A DNA stretch of 64,000 nt from Pseudodesulfovibrio sp. 5S69 (GTDB lineage Bacteria; Desulfobacterota; Desulfovibrionia; Desulfovibrionales; Desulfovibrionaceae), in contig NZ_CP146609.1 in assembly GCF_037094465.1 (NCBI RefSeq), positions 2,723,501 through 2,787,500 of the forward strand, written 5' to 3'. A program made the translations under genes and the position numbers. Positions 22,100-30,571 of this stretch are shown in pieces (within the stretch, counting starts at the first letter, position 1; each line of letters opens with the position of its first letter). The notes under the pieces were generated by a model. It worked only from the letters and a program-made list of their open reading frames with translations, was not told the origin of the DNA and did not search any database.

Positions 22100-23571
22100 G
22101 GTTGCCCCTTGCTTCCTGTTTTTTTGCTATGAGAATAAGTGGTTACTGAACCGGTAACCGTTATGGCCGGGTCGGCCAGAGAGTCGGTCCAGGTCCCGCC
22201 CAGGGCGCGATACAGGGCCACGCGATAGAGCATCAGGTTGGTTCGCTCCGAAGCCATGGACACTTCGAGGTCTTGCACGGACATCAGCGCGCTCAGGACC
22301 GGGAGATAGTCGTCCAGGCCCTGGGAATAGCGCGACACGGCCTCACGCAGGCTCACCCTGGAGGCCTGGAGCTGGGCCGAGAGCGCGTCCAGATACCGCT
22401 TCTGCCATTTCTCCTCGGCCAGGGCGTCCTCCACCTCCTTGAAAGCGGTGTAGACGGTCGACTTGTAGGCGGCGAGGCGCTCGTCGACCACGGCCCGGGC
22501 CTTGTCCACCTCGGCCTTGCGGAAGCCGCCGTCGAAAATCGGTCCGGCAACGGCCCCGGCCAGGGTTAGTATCCAGTTGTCGAAGAGGGTCCCGAGCTGA
22601 GCCCCGGTGAACTGGCCGGTCCCGGCCATGGTCAGGGAGGGCAGCCGGTCCGCCCGGGCCGCGGCCACGGCCCAGTCCGCCGAGGACAGGGACAACCCGG
22701 CCGACCGCACGTCGGGCCGGTTGGCCAACAGATCGGCAGGCAGCCCCAGTCCGGGCAGGGCCCTCGGCTCCGGGACCTCGGCGTCGGCCACGGTCACGGA
22801 CCCGGCGGGTCTGCCCATGAGCAGGGCCAGCTCGTTGAGCAGCAGTTGTTCCCGTGACTTGACCGGCGGCAGCAGCGCGTTGACCTTGGCCAGGTTCTGC
22901 CGCTGCTGGTAGACGTCGAGCGCCGTGGAGATGGAGTTGCGGAAGCGCAGTTCGATGAGTTCGAGGTAGGTCCGGTTGGTCTTGATCTGTTCCTCGATGA
23001 TCCGCTCCTTGCGGCGCTGGGACTGGATCTCCAGCCAGCGGGAGACGACCTCCCCGGCCACGGTCATGGCCGAGGCGCTCAGGTCCTCGCGCGAGGCCCG
23101 GTAGTCGAGCTCGCCGCCCTTGGCCTCGGCTTCGATGCGGCCCCACAGGTCGAGTTCGTACCCGGCCTCCAGGCCGATGGCGTGGGTCTCCCCGGTTGCC
23201 GTTCCCCCCTTCGTGCCCTTGGTGTAGGACCGGGTGTGCTTGTAGTCGCCGGTGGCGCCCAGGGTCGGGTATTTGCCCGCCGCGGACTGCACGGCCACCG
23301 CCCGGACCTGGCGCAGCCTGGCCCAGGCCTGTTCCAGATCGAAGTTGGCGGCCAGGGCGGTTTCCACCAGGCCGTTCAGTTCGCTGTTGCCCAGCGCCTC
23401 CCACCACTTGCCGGTCTCGGCGGGCTTGTCGGAGTAGAGAGTGTACGCCACCGGCAGCGGTGCCGCCGGCTCGGTGCGGGCATCCGGCCTGAAGGGCGAG
23501 CAGGCCGCAAGGAGCACTGCCAGGAGGGTGACCGCCGCCGGGACGGCCGCTGATTTGCTGTTGCCTTTCAC
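22096..23571 (-). CDS. NodT-family outer-membrane efflux lipoprotein
   Basis: This TolC-like trimeric channel completes the efflux complex. The chosen GTG start at 23571 has GGAGA 5 bases upstream; an ATG at 23583 and a GTG at 23595 are also in frame but lack a site. The protein then has 491 residues, with a signal peptide ending in the lipobox LLAAC, so it is lipidated. Two outer-membrane efflux repeats follow, rich in helical Ala, Leu and Glu, with typical phrases such as NFDLEQAWARLRQVRA and RPDVRSAGLSLSSADWAVAAARADRLPS. It is the first gene of the minus-strand operon, 147 bases from the divergent response regulator. Confidence 0.91.
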   Translation of the reverse strand: MKGNSKSAAVPAAVTLLAVLLAACSPFRPDARTEPAAPLPVAYTLYSDKPAETGKWWEALGNSELNGLVETALAANFDLEQAWARLRQVRAVAVQSAAGKYPTLGATGDYKHTRSYTKGTKGGTATGETHAIGLEAGYELDLWGRIEAEAKGGELDYRASREDLSASAMTVAGEVVSRWLEIQSQRRKERIIEEQIKTNRTYLELIELRFRNSISTALDVYQQRQNLAKVNALLPPVKSREQLLLNELALLMGRPAGSVTVADAEVPEPRALPGLGLPADLLANRPDVRSAGLSLSSADWAVAAARADRLPSLTMAGTGQFTGAQLGTLFDNWILTLAGAVAGPIFDGGFRKAEVDKARAVVDERLAAYKSTVYTAFKEVEDALAEEKWQKRYLDALSAQLQASRVSLREAVSRYSQGLDDYLPVLSALMSVQDLEVSMASERTNLMLYRVALYRALGGTWTDSLADPAITVTGSVTTYSHSKKTGSKGQP

Positions 23572-23718
23572 ATTGCTCTCCATGGATGGTTTCACTGGGC
23601 CCGAACCTACTGGAAAAACTTGGGGGAAGTGTTGGGGGGATGCTAAAAGTTGTTAAAGATTGTAAAAGGGAGCTTGCGAAGCTTTTCATTTCGCTCGACA
23701 TGCGGGTAAGGGGAAATC

Positions 23719-24417
23719 ATGAAGAACAACGGCCCGGTGCTGATCATCGACGACGACCAGAAGCTGCGCGAGCTGGTAGCGGAATATCTTGAGGAGTACG
23801 ACTACTCCACGGCCACCCTGCCCTCGGGCATGCGGGCCGCGGAGACCATCCGCTCGCTCAACCCGAGCGTTATCATCCTGGATGTGATGATGCCGGGCAA
23901 GGACGGGCTTGAGATCCTGCGCGACATCCGCGCCGAATTCGTCACCCCGGTGATCATGCTCACGGCCAAGGGCGAGGACACGGACCGCATCGTCGGGCTC
24001 GAACTCGGGGCCGACGACTACATGGCCAAACCGTTCAACCCGCGCGAGCTCCTGGCCCGGATCAAGGCCGTGCTCCGGCGGGTCGAGTCCTGCGGAGAGC
24101 GCAAAGCGGACGCCGAGGCCATCCACTCGGGCGGGCTCATCCTGAACCTCTCCCGGCAGGTCCTCATCGTCGACCGCAACGAGATCGAGTTGGCCCCAAC
24201 GGAATTCCGCCTGCTCAAGGCGCTCATGGGAAACGCGGACCGCGCCCTGACCCGCGACGAACTCATGGACATGGTCTGGGACAAGGATTTCGCGGCCTAC
24301 GACCGGTCCATCGACGTGCACATCAGCAAGCTGCGCTCCCAGCTCAAGCCCTACCCGGCCCACGCCAAACGAATCAGGACCGTCTGGGGCACGGGCTACA
24401 TGTTCATGGGTGAATGA
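23719..24417 (+). CDS. OmpR-family response regulator
   Basis: A 232-residue transcription regulator. The receiver domain has the acidic pocket at Asp11-Asp13, the phosphorylation site Asp55 (VIILDVMMPG), and the conserved Thr-Ala and Lys-Pro switch residues (MLTAKGED, YMAKPF). The C-terminal winged helix ends with the recognition region DRSIDVHISKLRSQL and VWGTGYMF. The histidine kinase gene overlaps its stop by 4 bases. The pair is divergent from the RND operon, and the 147-base interval is the natural place for it to act on both. That regulatory link is inferred from position. Confidence 0.93.
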   Translation: MKNNGPVLIIDDDQKLRELVAEYLEEYDYSTATLPSGMRAAETIRSLNPSVIILDVMMPGKDGLEILRDIRAEFVTPVIMLTAKGEDTDRIVGLELGADDYMAKPFNPRELLARIKAVLRRVESCGERKADAEAIHSGGLILNLSRQVLIVDRNEIELAPTEFRLLKALMGNADRALTRDELMDMVWDKDFAAYDRSIDVHISKLRSQLKPYPAHAKRIRTVWGTGYMFMGE

Positions 24418-25790
24418 TGAAAGTCAGCCGCTTGTATCTCAAAATCCTCGTCGCCTTCATCCTGGTCCAGGCCGTGGCCATCGCGGCCATCGGCGGGCTG
24501 CTCAAGATGGGCCACATGCGCCCGCCCTTCGCCCGGCACGCCCTCGACCGCAATGAGGCCCTCCAACAGATCATCGGCATGGAGGTCGACGGGGCGAACA
24601 GGCTCACCCCGGAACTGCGCGCCCGCCTGGACCGCCTCCTCGGCATCTACTCCCACGCCTTCAGCGGCGAGGCCTGGATCACCAACGAACAGGGCGAGAC
24701 CGTGGCACAGTCCTACAAGACCATGCCCCTGAACGGCGAGGAGGACCTGAACCTCAAGCTGACCACGCCCCATGGCGACCATATCTACTTCGTCCGCAAG
24801 GGCGACCAGGGAGCCATCTATGCCTATGGGCCCCTTCAGACCCCCATGGGCAAACTGACCGTGCACCTGCTCAACGCGTGGATCACCCACAACGAGGAGG
24901 TCTGGTTCATGGAGGGGCTGGCCCTCATGGCCACGGTGGCCGCCCTGCTGCTGATCCCGGTGTCCAGGCGCATAACCCGGCCCATGGTCCAGATGACCGA
25001 GTCCGCCCAGCAGTTGGCCAGGGGCGACTTCTCCCCCAGGGTGGAGGACAGGCGCAAGGACGAAATGGGCACCCTGGCCCGGACCTTCAACCATATGGCC
25101 AGTAGCCTGGAGAAGATGGTCCGGGGCGGACGCGAACTGACCGCCAACCTCTCCCACGAGTTGCGCTCCCCCCTGGCGCGCATCCGCGTGTCCCAGCAGA
25201 TTGTCCGCGAACGACTGGAAGCGGGCCGCACGGACGGCGTGGACAAGCACGTCCGGCGCATGGAAGAGGAAATCGAGCATATGGATTCCCTCATCGACCA
25301 GATCATCAGGCTGTCCAAATTCGACCTTCAGGAACCACCGCCGCGCGACGACGAAGTCGACATGAACGAAATGCTCGAAGCAGCGGCCGAGAGGGCCAAG
25401 CCGCTCATCGGCGATCGGGCCGTCCGGCTCAGGACGCATCTGGCGCCCGTGCCGCCCTACCGCTGCCGCAGGCAGGACATGCGCATCGTCCTGGACAACG
25501 TCCTGTCCAACGCAGTCAAGTACAGCCCGGACAGCGGCCCGGTGGACATCCGTTGCGAAACGGACGGCGAGGCATTGACCGTCCAGGTCACCAACGCCTA
25601 CCCCGCTTTGCGGGACGAGGAGCTGGAGGCCATCTTCTCGCCCTTCCGTCGGCTGGGCTACGACGAGGTGGAGGGCAACGGGCTCGGCCTGGCCTTCGCC
25701 CGCAAGATTGTCGAGGACCACGGCGGAACCATCCGGGCGGCAAGCGTCAACGAAGGCTTCCGCGTGACCATCCGGCTGCCGCTCTCCTGA
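24414..25790 (+). CDS. Sensor histidine kinase (CpxA/RstB-like)
   Basis: A 458-residue inner-membrane kinase partner of the preceding regulator. Helix 1 is at about 9-30, a periplasmic sensor of about 130 residues follows, helix 2 is at about 163-183, then HAMP. The dimerisation domain has the phospho-acceptor His248 (ANLSHELRSPLAR). The ATPase has the N box DNVLSNAVKYS and the G box GNGLGLAFARKIVEDHGG. The start may be 24414 or the next ATG at 24417. The overlapping arrangement indicates coupled translation. The signal is probably envelope stress or a compound in the periplasm, by analogy with related kinases beside efflux operons. Confidence 0.92.
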   Translation: MMKVSRLYLKILVAFILVQAVAIAAIGGLLKMGHMRPPFARHALDRNEALQQIIGMEVDGANRLTPELRARLDRLLGIYSHAFSGEAWITNEQGETVAQSYKTMPLNGEEDLNLKLTTPHGDHIYFVRKGDQGAIYAYGPLQTPMGKLTVHLLNAWITHNEEVWFMEGLALMATVAALLLIPVSRRITRPMVQMTESAQQLARGDFSPRVEDRRKDEMGTLARTFNHMASSLEKMVRGGRELTANLSHELRSPLARIRVSQQIVRERLEAGRTDGVDKHVRRMEEEIEHMDSLIDQIIRLSKFDLQEPPPRDDEVDMNEMLEAAAERAKPLIGDRAVRLRTHLAPVPPYRCRRQDMRIVLDNVLSNAVKYSPDSGPVDIRCETDGEALTVQVTNAYPALRDEELEAIFSPFRRLGYDEVEGNGLGLAFARKIVEDHGGTIRAASVNEGFRVTIRLPLS

Positions 25791-26086
25791 TTGTCCGCAG
25801 TCCCCGGACGGCCGCGCTAAGGCCGGTCCTTCCGGTCGCTCTCCGGGAGCCCTTTTGCCGGCAACATAGAGACCATCTATCAATTTTCTCCCGCAAGCTT
25901 TGCCGGTTCAATTCACTTTTTGCCACATCCGCTGGCAACACATTGAATATTCAGAAAAAAAGTACCTTGTGCAAAAGGCCGCTTCAAAATTGATAATACA
26001 ATTGGCATCGCGTACTGTCTTTTTCCTTGCGGCACCGTTACTGCTCGGGCCGGAAACAATCAAAAAGAGAAAACGCACCAACAACC
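25791..26086. other. Intergenic region before opgG with a weak promoter
   Basis: About 296 bases. The first 70 contain GC-rich inverted repeats (GGCCG/CGGTC type) that may end the kinase transcript. From 25880 the sequence is AT-rich. TTGTGC (25967-25972) and GATAAT (25992-25997), 19 bases apart, could form the opg promoter. No gene was recognised. Confidence 0.35.
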
Positions 26087-27688
26087 ATGTCACATATCAT
26101 ACGTTCGCCGAAGCGGGCGCTCCGGCGCATACGCCTCCTGCTCCCGGTCCTGGTCCTGCTCGTCCAGGCCCTGCCGGGAACACTGCTCGCGGAACCGGCC
26201 AGCGCCGGGGAGCCCGAGGGATTCAGCCGCCAGGCGGTGGTAGACAAGGCCCGGCTATTGAGCGAGGCCCCGTTCAACCCGGCGCAGGGCGAGGTGCCCC
26301 AAGCCCTGCTGGACCTCGGCTTCGAGGCCTGGCACGACATCACCTTCCGCCCGGAGAAGGCCCTGTGGAAGAAGGAGAGGCTGCCCTTCCAGGTGGAGTT
26401 CTTCCATCCCGGCCTGCTCTACGACCGGCTGGTGGCCGTCAATGTCGTGGACAAGGGCGTGGCCGAACCGGTCCCCTTCGACCGGGCAATGTTCGACTAC
26501 GGCAACAACCACACCCTGCCGGAACAGGTCCCGTCCCCGTTCGGATTTGCCGGATTCCGTATCGGCGGTCCGGGCAACGCCTCGAAACACTTTCATGAAA
26601 TCGCCTCGTTCCTGGGCGCGAGTTACTTCCGGGCCGTGGCCAGCAATCAGGTCTACGGCTTGTCGGCACGGGGCCTGGCCGTGAACACGGCCCTGCCCGA
26701 CGGCGAGGAGTTCCCCTATTTCAAGGAATTCTGGATCGAAAAGCCGACCAGAAAAAGCACCAGCCTGACCGTGCACGCCCTTCTCGACAGCAAGAGTCTG
26801 ACCGGTGCCTACACCTTCGTCATCCAGGACGGCAAGACCACCACCATGGACGTCACCGCGACCCTGTTCCTGCGCATGCCGGTAACCAAGATCGGCATCG
26901 CCCCGCTGACCAGCATGTTCCTGTTCGGCGAGAACACCGACGAACGCAAGGTTCGGGATTTCCGTCCCGAGGTGCACGACTCCGACGGGCTGCTCATCAA
27001 GAACGACTCGGGCGAATGGTTCTGGCGGCCCCTGGACAATCCCGAGAACCTGGACATCAACGCCTTCCAGGCGGACAACGTGCGCGGTTTCGGCCTCATC
27101 CAGCGGGACCGTGAATTCAACCACTACCAGGACCTCGAAGCCGCCTACGAGCGCCGCCCGACCCTCTGGGTGGAACCCGTGGGCGACTGGGGGTACGGCC
27201 ACGTGGAGCTGATCAACATCCCCACCGACCAGGACATCCACGACAACATCGTGGCTTTCTGGTGTCCCAGGGACGCCCTGCCCGTGGGCGTACCGCAGAC
27301 GTACGAGTACAAATTGCTGTGGTACAACGGCGGATTCACCCACCCGCCGCTCGGCTACGTGGAGTCCACCCGGGCCGGTGACGCTGGGGACGGCGGGCAG
27401 CGCTTCGTCGTCGATTTCCGGAGCAAGGCCTTGAACCTCCTGCTCCCGCCCTCCAAGGTGGAGGGCGTGGTCACCTGCGGCGCGGGCGCGGTCGTGTCCG
27501 AGCAGCACGTGGAGAAGAACGAGCACACCGGCGGCTGGCGGCTTTCCTTTGTGGTCCGGCCCGACCAGGCCCCCTCGGCCCTGGAAAAAGTCCTGCCCAA
27601 ACGCAAACCGCCCGTGGACCTGCGCGCGTTCCTCAAGATCAACGACACCACCCTGACGGAAACCTGGAACTATGCCTACCGTCCCTGA
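26087..27688 (+). CDS. opgG: Periplasmic glucan biosynthesis protein, MdoG/OpgG
   Basis: OpgG works in the periplasm on the backbone or branching of osmoregulated beta-glucans made by OpgH. The protein has 533 residues, with a basic N-terminus, a hydrophobic signal sequence (about 13-35) and a cleavage region near LLAEPAS. Family phrases include FGFAGFRI, FHEIASFLGASYFRA, YGLSARGLAVNT and the FWIEKP stretch. The start at 26087 is the first ATG giving a proper signal peptide. The next gene starts inside its 3' end, so the three-gene opg unit is coupled. Confidence 0.94.
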   Translation: MSHIIRSPKRALRRIRLLLPVLVLLVQALPGTLLAEPASAGEPEGFSRQAVVDKARLLSEAPFNPAQGEVPQALLDLGFEAWHDITFRPEKALWKKERLPFQVEFFHPGLLYDRLVAVNVVDKGVAEPVPFDRAMFDYGNNHTLPEQVPSPFGFAGFRIGGPGNASKHFHEIASFLGASYFRAVASNQVYGLSARGLAVNTALPDGEEFPYFKEFWIEKPTRKSTSLTVHALLDSKSLTGAYTFVIQDGKTTTMDVTATLFLRMPVTKIGIAPLTSMFLFGENTDERKVRDFRPEVHDSDGLLIKNDSGEWFWRPLDNPENLDINAFQADNVRGFGLIQRDREFNHYQDLEAAYERRPTLWVEPVGDWGYGHVELINIPTDQDIHDNIVAFWCPRDALPVGVPQTYEYKLLWYNGGFTHPPLGYVESTRAGDAGDGGQRFVVDFRSKALNLLLPPSKVEGVVTCGAGAVVSEQHVEKNEHTGGWRLSFVVRPDQAPSALEKVLPKRKPPVDLRAFLKINDTTLTETWNYAYRP

Positions 27689-28043
27689 TCACGTAACGGA
27701 CGCGGCAAGCTCGCGCGAGCGGGCCGCACGTTGCCTGCTGGCGTACGCGGAACAGCTCTCCATGCCCACGGAGGAGCGGTTGGAGCTGGTCCTTTCGACC
27801 CTGCGGGGGCTGCCCGCCGGGGCCGCTCCCGAACAGGCCCTGGACGCACTGCTTGCCCGGCTACCCGCCCATGGCCCCGAAACGTTCCCGCCGGACCATC
27901 CGTGCATCGACCGCAGCCACATGCCCTGCCAGTACCTGGGCCGCCCGCGCTCCGGCCTGAGCGGCTTCCTGGCCCAATGGGGCTGGCTGGCCGTGCTCGG
28001 GCTCCTGCTGGCCCTGACGCTCCTGCTGAACATTTTCCAGTGA
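27672..28043 (+). CDS. Small membrane protein between opgG and opgH
   Basis: I do not recognise a named family. The 123-residue protein overlaps opgG by 17 bases and ends 8 bases before opgH. Residues 1-95 are soluble and helical, with a short Cys-containing segment (PDHPCIDRSHMPCQYLG). Residues about 97-121 form one membrane helix, with only two residues after it. OpgH proteins of enteric bacteria carry a cytoplasmic N-terminal region of about 140 residues before the first membrane helix. The OpgH here lacks it, so this small protein may stand in for that region. That is an inference from position and topology, not from sequence likeness. Confidence 0.75.
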   Translation: MPTVPDHVTDAASSRERAARCLLAYAEQLSMPTEERLELVLSTLRGLPAGAAPEQALDALLARLPAHGPETFPPDHPCIDRSHMPCQYLGRPRSGLSGFLAQWGWLAVLGLLLALTLLLNIFQ

Positions 28044-28051
28044 GGCCCACG

Positions 28052-30154
28052 ATGCAACGCGATCCGCGGGACTCCCGCCTGCACTTCTCCATCGGAAAAC
28101 GACGTCTGGTCCTGACCCTGCTCATCCTCATCCCGTCAGCCTTAGCCAGCGCCTATGTGGGCTCGGTCCTGCCCGAAAAAGGCTCCACCCCACTGGAGCT
28201 GGCCATCATCATCGTCTACTCCATCCTGTTCGCATGGATATCCGTGGGCTTCTGGACGGCCATCATGGGCTGGTTCACGATCATGCGCCGTTACGACCGG
28301 TTCGCGGTCGGCCACGCCCTGTCCGAACCGCTGGAACCGGGACCGCCCCCCCGCACGGCCGTGCTCTTTCCCATCTGCAACGAGGATACCCCCAGGGTCA
28401 TGGCCGGGGTCAAGACCACGTACCTTTCCCTGCAACGGACGCCGGGCGCGGACCAATTCGACATCCATATCCTGAGCGATTCCGGCGGGGCGGACAAATG
28501 GATGGAGGAGGAGGCCGCATGGGCCGCGCTGGTGGAGGAGCTGGACGCGCAAGGGCGTATCTTCTACCGCAACAGAAAGGTGAATTTAAAACGCAAGAGC
28601 GGCAATGTGGCCGACTTCTGCCGCCGACACGGCCGGGAGTACAAATACATGGCCGTGTTTGACGCGGACAGCGTCATGCGCGGCGACACCCTGAACGACA
28701 TGGTCCACATCATGGAGCGGCGGCCCCGGATCGGCATCCTGCAGACCGCGCCCGCCTGCTTTGGCCGGGACACCCTGCTCGGGCGGCTGCAACAGTTCGC
28801 CAACCGCGCCTACGGGCCCATGTTCGCGGCCGGGCTGCATTTCTGGCAGCTGGGCGACGCTCAGTACTGGGGGCACAATGCACTCATCCGCGTAGAACCG
28901 TTCATGCGCCACTGCGGCCTGCCCCGGCTGTCGGGCAAGCCGCCGCTGGGCGGCGACATCCTCAGCCACGACTTTGTGGAGGCCGCGCTCATGCGCCGCG
29001 CCGGATGGGAAGTCTGGCTGGCCTTCGACCTGACCGGCAGCTGGGAAGAGTGCCCGCCCAACCTGCTCTCTGAACTGAAGCGGGACCGGCGCTGGTGCCA
29101 GGGGAACCTGCAACACCTCCGCCTGCTGTTCACGGAAGGACTCTTCCCGGCCCACCGGGTGCTCTTCCTCAACGGAGCCATGAGTTACGCCTCGGCCCTG
29201 CTGTGGTTCCTGTTCCTGATGCTCTCCTCGATCGAGGCCGTGATCCAGGCCTTGGTCGGACCGAACTATTTCACGGCCACGCGCTCCCTGTTCCCGACCT
29301 GGCCGGTGTGGCAGCCACTCTGGGCCCTGGTCCTGCTGGCCACCACGGGCGTGCTCCTGTTCTTTCCCAAGATCCTGAGCTATCTCCTGATCCTCTTCAA
29401 GACACGCCGCTCCAGGCTGTTCGGGGGCCCGCTGCGGCTGCTGGGCAGCATCGTCCTGGAAGTCGCCTTCTCCGCCTTGCTGGCCCCCATTCGAATGCTC
29501 TTCCACAGCAAATTCGTGTGCATCACCCTGCTTGGACGCAAGATCGGCTGGGGCTCGCAGCAGCGGGACGACCGGCCGACCACCTGGGGCGAGGCCCTGC
29601 GTTTCCACGGCGGCGGCGCGCTGTTCGGGCTGCTCTGGGGCGGGGTGGTCTGGCTCTATGCCCCGCGCTTCTTCTGGTGGATCGCGCCCATCGTCCTGCC
29701 CATCGTCTTTTCCATGCCCCTGTCGGTCCTGACCAGCCACGACGGCCCCGGCCGCTGGCTGCGCAGGAAGAGGCTGCTGCTCATCCCGGAAGAGACCTCC
29801 CCGGACCGGGAGATCACGGACGTGACCCACTTCACCGCCGAGATGGAGGATGCGCCCGTGCCGCTCGGCCTGCCGCGCGAAGCGGGCTTCCTGCGCGCCC
29901 TGCTCGACCCCGGCCTCAACGGGCTGCGCCGCGCTCTGCTCCTGCGCCACAAGCGCAATCCCGGCGAGATCGCCCGCGCCCGCAATGCGCGATTGGTGGA
30001 GAAATTGCTGGAGGGCGGCCCCAAGACGCTGTCCGCGGGCGAAAAGCAATGCCTGCTGCGCGCCCCGGACGCCCTCCTGGAGGCCCACACCCGCGCCTGG
30101 ACCGCCGACGGCGACGCCGTACGCAAGGCGTGGCTGAAACAGGCCCGGGGATAA
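28052..30154 (+). CDS. opgH: Glucan glucosyltransferase, MdoH/OpgH
   Basis: This inner-membrane family 2 glycosyltransferase polymerises glucose from UDP-glucose and extrudes the glucan. It has 700 residues against about 850 in E. coli. The first helix is near residues 18-36 and a second near 50-70. The catalytic domain follows with PICNEDTPRV, the VFDADSVM Asp motif, the SHDFVEAALMRRAGW block and the DRRWCQGN motif (a QxxRW-like signature). Several helices follow at about 370-570. The N-terminal cytoplasmic region of the E. coli protein is missing, while the catalytic core is complete. The ribosome site is weak (GAGG at 28042-28045). Confidence 0.93.
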   Translation: MQRDPRDSRLHFSIGKRRLVLTLLILIPSALASAYVGSVLPEKGSTPLELAIIIVYSILFAWISVGFWTAIMGWFTIMRRYDRFAVGHALSEPLEPGPPPRTAVLFPICNEDTPRVMAGVKTTYLSLQRTPGADQFDIHILSDSGGADKWMEEEAAWAALVEELDAQGRIFYRNRKVNLKRKSGNVADFCRRHGREYKYMAVFDADSVMRGDTLNDMVHIMERRPRIGILQTAPACFGRDTLLGRLQQFANRAYGPMFAAGLHFWQLGDAQYWGHNALIRVEPFMRHCGLPRLSGKPPLGGDILSHDFVEAALMRRAGWEVWLAFDLTGSWEECPPNLLSELKRDRRWCQGNLQHLRLLFTEGLFPAHRVLFLNGAMSYASALLWFLFLMLSSIEAVIQALVGPNYFTATRSLFPTWPVWQPLWALVLLATTGVLLFFPKILSYLLILFKTRRSRLFGGPLRLLGSIVLEVAFSALLAPIRMLFHSKFVCITLLGRKIGWGSQQRDDRPTTWGEALRFHGGGALFGLLWGGVVWLYAPRFFWWIAPIVLPIVFSMPLSVLTSHDGPGRWLRRKRLLLIPEETSPDREITDVTHFTAEMEDAPVPLGLPREAGFLRALLDPGLNGLRRALLLRHKRNPGEIARARNARLVEKLLEGGPKTLSAGEKQCLLRAPDALLEAHTRAWTADGDAVRKAWLKQARG

Positions 30155-30357
30155 TTCCGCCGGGAACCGTTTGGGCCGTCTTCCGGTCAGGTATCATCCC
30201 ATTGACCTGACGCCGGGGTGAGGTAAGATGGGTCCTGCGCCGGAAAGCCCGTCTGCGCCATGAACGGCGCGGAACCGGCGACGTTCAACCCCTGACAAAA
30301 CGACGAGAATACCGATGGCAATAACCACCGAATCGCCTTTGGAAAAAGCCCACAACG

Positions 30358-30386
30358 AAAAAAACCCCGCCATTGCTGACGGGGTG
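30358..30386 (-). terminator. Terminator of tRNA-Lys
   Basis: On the minus strand ACCCCGTC...GGCGGGG forms a hairpin followed by a long T run. It lies about a dozen bases after the tRNA CCA end. Confidence 0.8.
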
Positions 30387-30397
30387 TGTTTTTCGAG

Positions 30398-30473
30398 TGG
30401 TGGGTCACCAAGGAATCGAACCTTGAACCTCCGGATTAAGAGTCCGCTGCTCTGCCAATTGAGCTAGTGACCC
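30398..30473 (-). tRNA. tRNA-Lys (anticodon CTT)
   Basis: A 76-base cloverleaf on the minus strand. The acceptor arms are GGGTCAC and GTGACCC, the D arm has AGCTCAATTGGCAGAGC, the anticodon loop CTCTTAA gives CTT (codon AAG), the T arm is GGTTCGATTCC, and CCA is encoded at the 3' end (30398-30400). Confidence 0.97.
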
Positions 30474-30510
30474 ACTCGGCCGTGCCGTTGTTCGTCACGA
30501 CGGAGAGATA

Positions 30511-30537
30511 ACTATAAGTCGGACCCGGAAAAGTCAA
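30511..30537 (-). promoter_or_regulatory. Candidate promoter of tRNA-Lys
   Basis: On the minus strand TTGACT (30537-30532) and TATAGT (30516-30511) are 15 bases apart, placing a start about 30 bases upstream of the tRNA. Both boxes are near consensus; the spacing is a little short. Confidence 0.55.
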
Positions 30538-30571
30538 CCACAAATTTTCACTTTTTTCACATAGGACCTAA

